Shown: one piece after another, positions 6,206-9,123 of the stretch
Layout: each line of letters begins with the position of its first letter
How positions within the stretch are numbered: the first letter of the stretch is position 1
Origin: Fibrobacteres bacterium CG2_30_45_31
Lineage (GTDB): Bacteria > Fibrobacterota > Fibrobacteria > Fibrobacterales > Fibrobacteraceae
Assembly (NCBI GenBank): GCA_001873075.1
Contig: MNYL01000176.1
Location: forward strand, 1-9,123
Direction: 5' to 3'
DNA: 9,123 nt
The notes under the pieces: generated by a model
The model's input: only the letters and a program-made list of their open reading frames with translations
Databases searched by the model: none
Told to the model about the DNA's origin: nothing
Program-made: the position numbers and the translations under genes

Positions 6206-8164
6206 ATGAAATCATCAATCTGTTCTCAGTTCACTGTTGGGGTTTTGTTCCTTGCCTGTATTGTCGCATCTCTTGAAGCGGCGACGGTGTCCATTAACCT
6301 CAGTACAGAGTATCAGAAGATCAGCGGTTTTGGTGCAAGTTCCGCCTGGAATTCTTTGAACGCAGCAGAAGAAAAACTGCTTTGGGATACCACCGCTGGG
6401 GCCGGCCTTTCGCTACATCGTCTTCGCATTGATGAAACCGCTTTAGTGACGAGTAGTTCTAACAAAGAACAGTTAGCGATTGCAAAGGCGGCTGTAGCAA
6501 TGGGCGTAACGGTGTGGGCTTCACCTTGGGCTCCAGTATCCTCGTGGCAGACCAACTATGGTACCGATGCCAGCGGAAACGCGAAGTTAAAGTTCAATTT
6601 CAACTACGCTACACAATGGGCCACGCTCCTTGCAAACTACGCGAAGGACATGAAGGCCGCAGGTGTTCCTCTGTATGCTATTTCGGCGCAAAACGAACCA
6701 GACGGGACAAATTTCAATAATTTTTCAGCTTCAGAATTGGTGACCTGGATTAAAAACTATCTCGGACCTGCCTTGGAAGGAACTGGAGTTAAAATCATCG
6801 CTCCTGAAACAGTAAACTGGTATTCATTCCCTTCTTACAAAGCTGCTATTCTGGGAGACGCAACGGCATCCGCGTATATCCCGATTATTGCCACCCACGA
6901 ATATGGAGGTAGTCCCGCCGCCTATCCTGAAATTGCCACAGCAGGCAAAGAATTCTGGCAAACAGAGATTTATGAATCTTTGGATGTCACCGATCCCGGC
7001 ATTAACAGCGCACTCAACACAGCCAAACTCATGCATGAGGCCATCGTGACAGCAGGTGTGAACGCCTGGCATTACTGGTGGATTCATGGCCCCACTGGAA
7101 CATCACTCTTCCCCTGGAGTAGCAGCACGCCTGCCAAACGGCTTTGGGCCATGGGAAATTACAGCCGATTTGTTCGTCCTGGTTTCCTTCGAATCGGAGC
7201 CACGACGGCACCGGCATCCGGTGTAACTCTTTCCGCCTACCGCGACTCGTCGAGCACAAAGCTTATAGTTGTCGCAATCAATACCAATAGTTCGGCAGTG
7301 AGTCTGGATTTCACCATCAATGGAGCTACACCCGTGTCCATGACGCCCTATGTCACAGACACAACACAAGACTTGTCTGCCCAGACTTCGCAGACTCTTT
7401 CTACGAACACCCCAACTTATTCCTTGCCCAAGAGGAGCATTACCAGCCTTGTTTTCCAACTGGTAGAACCCTCTCAGGATCCTTACGTATCCATGACCAT
7501 TCCAGGTAAAATTGAGGTGGAAAATTACGACCTGGGAGGAGCCGGAGTAGCCTATTATGATGCGGATGCCACCAATAGCGGAGGCGCCTACCGCACAGAC
7601 GGAGTGGACATCACGGGAGACGCCACAGAAGGCTATAAAGTGGGCTGGACTGTTGCAGGAGAATGGCTGGAATACACCATCTCCGTGGATAGTACGAGTG
7701 TTTATGATTGGGAAGCGAGAGTTTCCATGGGTGGAGATAGTGCAGCATTCCATATGTCTCTAGATGGAACTAAGATCACGGACACAGTGAAAGTGCCGAA
7801 TACAGGGGAAAATAGTTGGGATACTTATGTCACCCTCAGCGGAAGGACAACTGCAGAATTGTCAGCGGGAACGCATGTGTTGCGTATAACCATTGATCGC
7901 TCGTACGCTAATATCGACTGGGCATCTTTCTCAAAGCCTAATTCGGTAAGTATCCCTATGCTGGGTATGATAATGGCAAAACAGCCGACCACATACCAGG
8001 TATTCAATCTGCAAGGCAAAAAAATAGGCGTAGTCCGAGCGCAGAACACTTACGGGTTACGCGCCTCTATATTGAAGCAATTTCATCATTCTGGGGTTTA
8101 TGTTGTAAAGCAGATCGGAGAAAAAGGAATAGTCGCCCAAAAGTTTGTAATCAGTGCCCAGTAA
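6206..8164 (+). CDS. Secreted GH30 xylanase with CBM6 and C-terminal sorting-type domain
   Basis: The product is 652 aa. ATG 6206 is chosen over upstream in-frame ATGs (6110, 6191) because GGAG (6193-6196) precedes it by 9 nt and a signal peptide begins here (MKSSICSQF..., cleavage near LEA|AT). Residues 27-405 are a GH30 catalytic barrel plus side beta domain. Acid/base E164 lies in SAQNEPDG, nucleophile E254 in WQTEIYE, and the family stretch KRLWAMGNYSRFVRPG is clear. This is closest to subfamily 8 endo-xylanases, which cut beta-1,4-xylan. The loop after HYWW reads IHGPTG, whereas subfamily 8 glucuronoxylanases as I recall have an Arg-containing IRRSYG there. A CBM6 spans about 428-577 (IPGKIEVENYD to IDWASF). 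Residues 590-652 (YQVFNLQGKKIG, SGVYVVK, final KFVISAQ) form the sorting-type domain. The gene is preceded by site B and the esterase terminator, so it is probably transcribed alone. Confidence 0.93.
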   Translation: MKSSICSQFTVGVLFLACIVASLEAATVSINLSTEYQKISGFGASSAWNSLNAAEEKLLWDTTAGAGLSLHRLRIDETALVTSSSNKEQLAIAKAAVAMGVTVWASPWAPVSSWQTNYGTDASGNAKLKFNFNYATQWATLLANYAKDMKAAGVPLYAISAQNEPDGTNFNNFSASELVTWIKNYLGPALEGTGVKIIAPETVNWYSFPSYKAAILGDATASAYIPIIATHEYGGSPAAYPEIATAGKEFWQTEIYESLDVTDPGINSALNTAKLMHEAIVTAGVNAWHYWWIHGPTGTSLFPWSSSTPAKRLWAMGNYSRFVRPGFLRIGATTAPASGVTLSAYRDSSSTKLIVVAINTNSSAVSLDFTINGATPVSMTPYVTDTTQDLSAQTSQTLSTNTPTYSLPKRSITSLVFQLVEPSQDPYVSMTIPGKIEVENYDLGGAGVAYYDADATNSGGAYRTDGVDITGDATEGYKVGWTVAGEWLEYTISVDSTSVYDWEARVSMGGDSAAFHMSLDGTKITDTVKVPNTGENSWDTYVTLSGRTTAELSAGTHVLRITIDRSYANIDWASFSKPNSVSIPMLGMIMAKQPTTYQVFNLQGKKIGVVRAQNTYGLRASILKQFHHSGVYVVKQIGEKGIVAQKFVISAQ

Positions 8165-8452
8165 GGTATTCGTTTTTACCATTCTTTATTTTATCCATTG
8201 TGAAACCCACCGCCACCATCGTTAACTCATAGGCCGGAGACCTTATCATTTGTGCTTGAGCTATACTACAAACCATGAGCAATAAATTAGCAAGTACGGC
8301 CCTGCAAGAACAAGAAAAATTGTTCCGCGGTTTCCAATTCGTAAGATGTCTGGATATTTTATCCATGTTTTTTTTATCAAGTCAATTTGAATGCAACTAT
8401 TGGTAAATAATTTAGGTAGGTGGTTTGTAGGTTCTGAAAAAAGGATATTTTC
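8165..8452. other. Intergenic region between GH30 and the second GH43
   Basis: About 290 bp. It holds the palindrome at 8351-8365 and the AT-rich element at 8408-8415. No convincing terminator follows GH30; GGTA/TACC at 8165-8180 is too short. A 44-codon frame (8275-8409) lacks a ribosome site and is not credible. Confidence 0.6.
8351..8365. promoter_or_regulatory. Operator-like inverted repeat, site C (second GH43)
   Basis: TGGATA-TTT-TATCCA is a perfect palindrome with 6-bp arms and a 3-bp spacer. It has the same architecture as sites A and B (consensus TKGAYA-TWT-TRTCCA). TAATTTAG begins 57 bp downstream of its first base (8408), and a TTTG at 8386-8389 lies 18 bp before that. It ends 87 bp upstream of the GH43 start codon. 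Confidence 0.45.
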
Positions 8453-9123
8453 ATGATAGCACTTAGGATATCGCGATTCACGTTGTTTTCGCTATTTTTT
8501 GTTTTTTTTAATGTTTGTGCCATTTTTCCTGCAAACGCCGCCACCGTTTCAAATCCTATAATCTGGGCTGATGTTCCTGATCCATCCGTGGTGCGCGTGG
8601 ATTCCACCTATTACATGGTGAGTACTACGATGCACATGAATCCAGGGGTGCCGATTATGGAGTCCACAGATCTAGCACGCTGGCGAATCATCAATTATGC
8701 GCACCAGGCCCTTGCGCAATCAGACGAGCTCAACCTCTTGAATGGGAAAAGTGCTTACGGGAAAGGTTCCTGGGCAAGTAGCATCCGTTACAAAAACGGC
8801 ACCTATTATGTGCTTACGCCTTCTTATACGACAGGAAAAACTCATCTGTACAAGACAACGGACATTCATAACGGTCCGTGGACAGAGTCAACACTCCCCT
8901 TTTATCATGATCCTTCACTCCTCCTTGACGATGATGGTCGCGTTTATGTAGTCTACGGAAGTACTGATATCCGCATTGTGGAACTTACCGAAGATGGCAC
9001 TGCGGTCAAGACAAATGGAGTGAACAAAGTCCTTATTCCTGGAGCTTCATCCATCGCAGGCAGTAATTTCTATGTGAAAGCGGAAGGATCCCACATCGAA
9101 AAGATTAACGGGAAGTATTATGT
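8453..9123 (+). CDS. Secreted GH43 xylosidase/arabinofuranosidase (C-terminus cut by window edge)
   Basis: ATG 8453 follows AAGGA (8441-8445) by 7 nt. The frame is open for 223 codons to the window end. Residues 1-29 form a signal peptide with a Phe-rich core (SLFFVFFNVCAIF, cleavage near ANA|AT). The GH43 propeller starts at once: D43 in DVPDPS (general base), D153 in HDPSLLLDDDG (pKa modulator) and E211 in KAEGSHIEKINGKYY (general acid). The STTMHMNPGVPIMES stretch is typical of a GH43 group of beta-xylosidases and arabinofuranosidases (subfamily 12-like, tentative). It is clearly different from the other GH43 at 1-1829, so the two probably act on different linkages. Modules after the catalytic domain are not visible. 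Site C upstream suggests joint control with GH30 and the second esterase. Confidence 0.92.
   Translation, partial: MIALRISRFTLFSLFFVFFNVCAIFPANAATVSNPIIWADVPDPSVVRVDSTYYMVSTTMHMNPGVPIMESTDLARWRIINYAHQALAQSDELNLLNGKSAYGKGSWASSIRYKNGTYYVLTPSYTTGKTHLYKTTDIHNGPWTESTLPFYHDPSLLLDDDGRVYVVYGSTDIRIVELTEDGTAVKTNGVNKVLIPGASSIAGSNFYVKAEGSHIEKINGKYY

Noticed and set aside
7103..7753. Long minus-strand open frame (216 codons)
   Set aside because: It lies wholly antisense to the GH30/CBM6 coding region, has no recognisable domain or ribosome site, and the plus-strand protein is unmistakable.
8151..8366. Minus-strand frame of 71 codons after GH30
   Set aside because: It overlaps the GH30 stop, has no ribosome site and no recognisable domain, despite a short hydrophobic run.
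8275..8409. 44-codon plus-strand frame before the second GH43
   Set aside because: No ribosome binding site precedes its ATG, it matches nothing recognisable, and it runs through the proposed regulatory site.
1..9123. tRNA, rRNA, CRISPR array, insertion sequence or phage attachment site
   Set aside because: No cloverleaf-like block, regularly spaced repeats, transposase motif or terminal inverted repeats were seen on either strand.

Overview
The window is a xylan and arabinoxylan degradation locus from a fibrolytic bacterium. It most resembles the Fibrobacterota (Fibrobacter-like). The evidence is the set of secreted multi-modular carbohydrate-active enzymes (GH43-CBM6-CBM6, two CE1-type esterases with CBM4_9-like modules, GH30-CBM6, and a second GH43), plus C-terminal sorting-type domains ending the esterases and the GH30. 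The phylum assignment is an inference from domain style; there is no rRNA or marker gene here.

Layout. Positions 1-1829 (minus strand) hold a GC-rich GH43 arabinofuranosidase/xylosidase with two CBM6 modules, cut by the left edge. Positions 1830-2426 are an AT-rich divergent gap. It holds an 11-bp tandem repeat just upstream of the GH43, and a possible decayed gene for a small secreted protein with no usable start codon and an apparent frameshift. Positions 2427-4043 (plus) encode an intact secreted CE1/PHB-depolymerase-like esterase. Positions 4372-5979 (plus) hold a tandem second copy of that esterase, interrupted by an in-frame TGA two codons after the catalytic His. Positions 6206-8164 (plus) encode a GH30 xylanase with CBM6 and a sorting domain. 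From 8453 (plus) a second GH43 runs off the right edge. Rho-independent terminators follow both esterase copies, so the plus-strand genes look like separate transcription units rather than one operon.

How the parts fit. GH30 would cut the xylan backbone. The GH43 enzymes would remove arabinose or xylose units. The CE1 esterases would remove ester-linked acids (feruloyl or acetyl). The CBM6 and CBM4_9 modules would hold the enzymes on the polymer, and the C-terminal domains probably direct surface export or attachment.

Most interesting signals: (1) a 15-bp operator-like inverted repeat upstream of three plus-strand genes, each copy exactly 57 bp before a TAnnTTT-like element; (2) the Trp-to-TGA change that splits the second esterase; (3) mosaic divergence of the esterase pair, with roughly three-quarters identical catalytic domains but a nearly identical 3' end, which suggests gene conversion; (4) a GH30 that appears to lack the Arg used to recognise glucuronic acid; (5) the possible decayed gene and the sharp GC change at the left gene.
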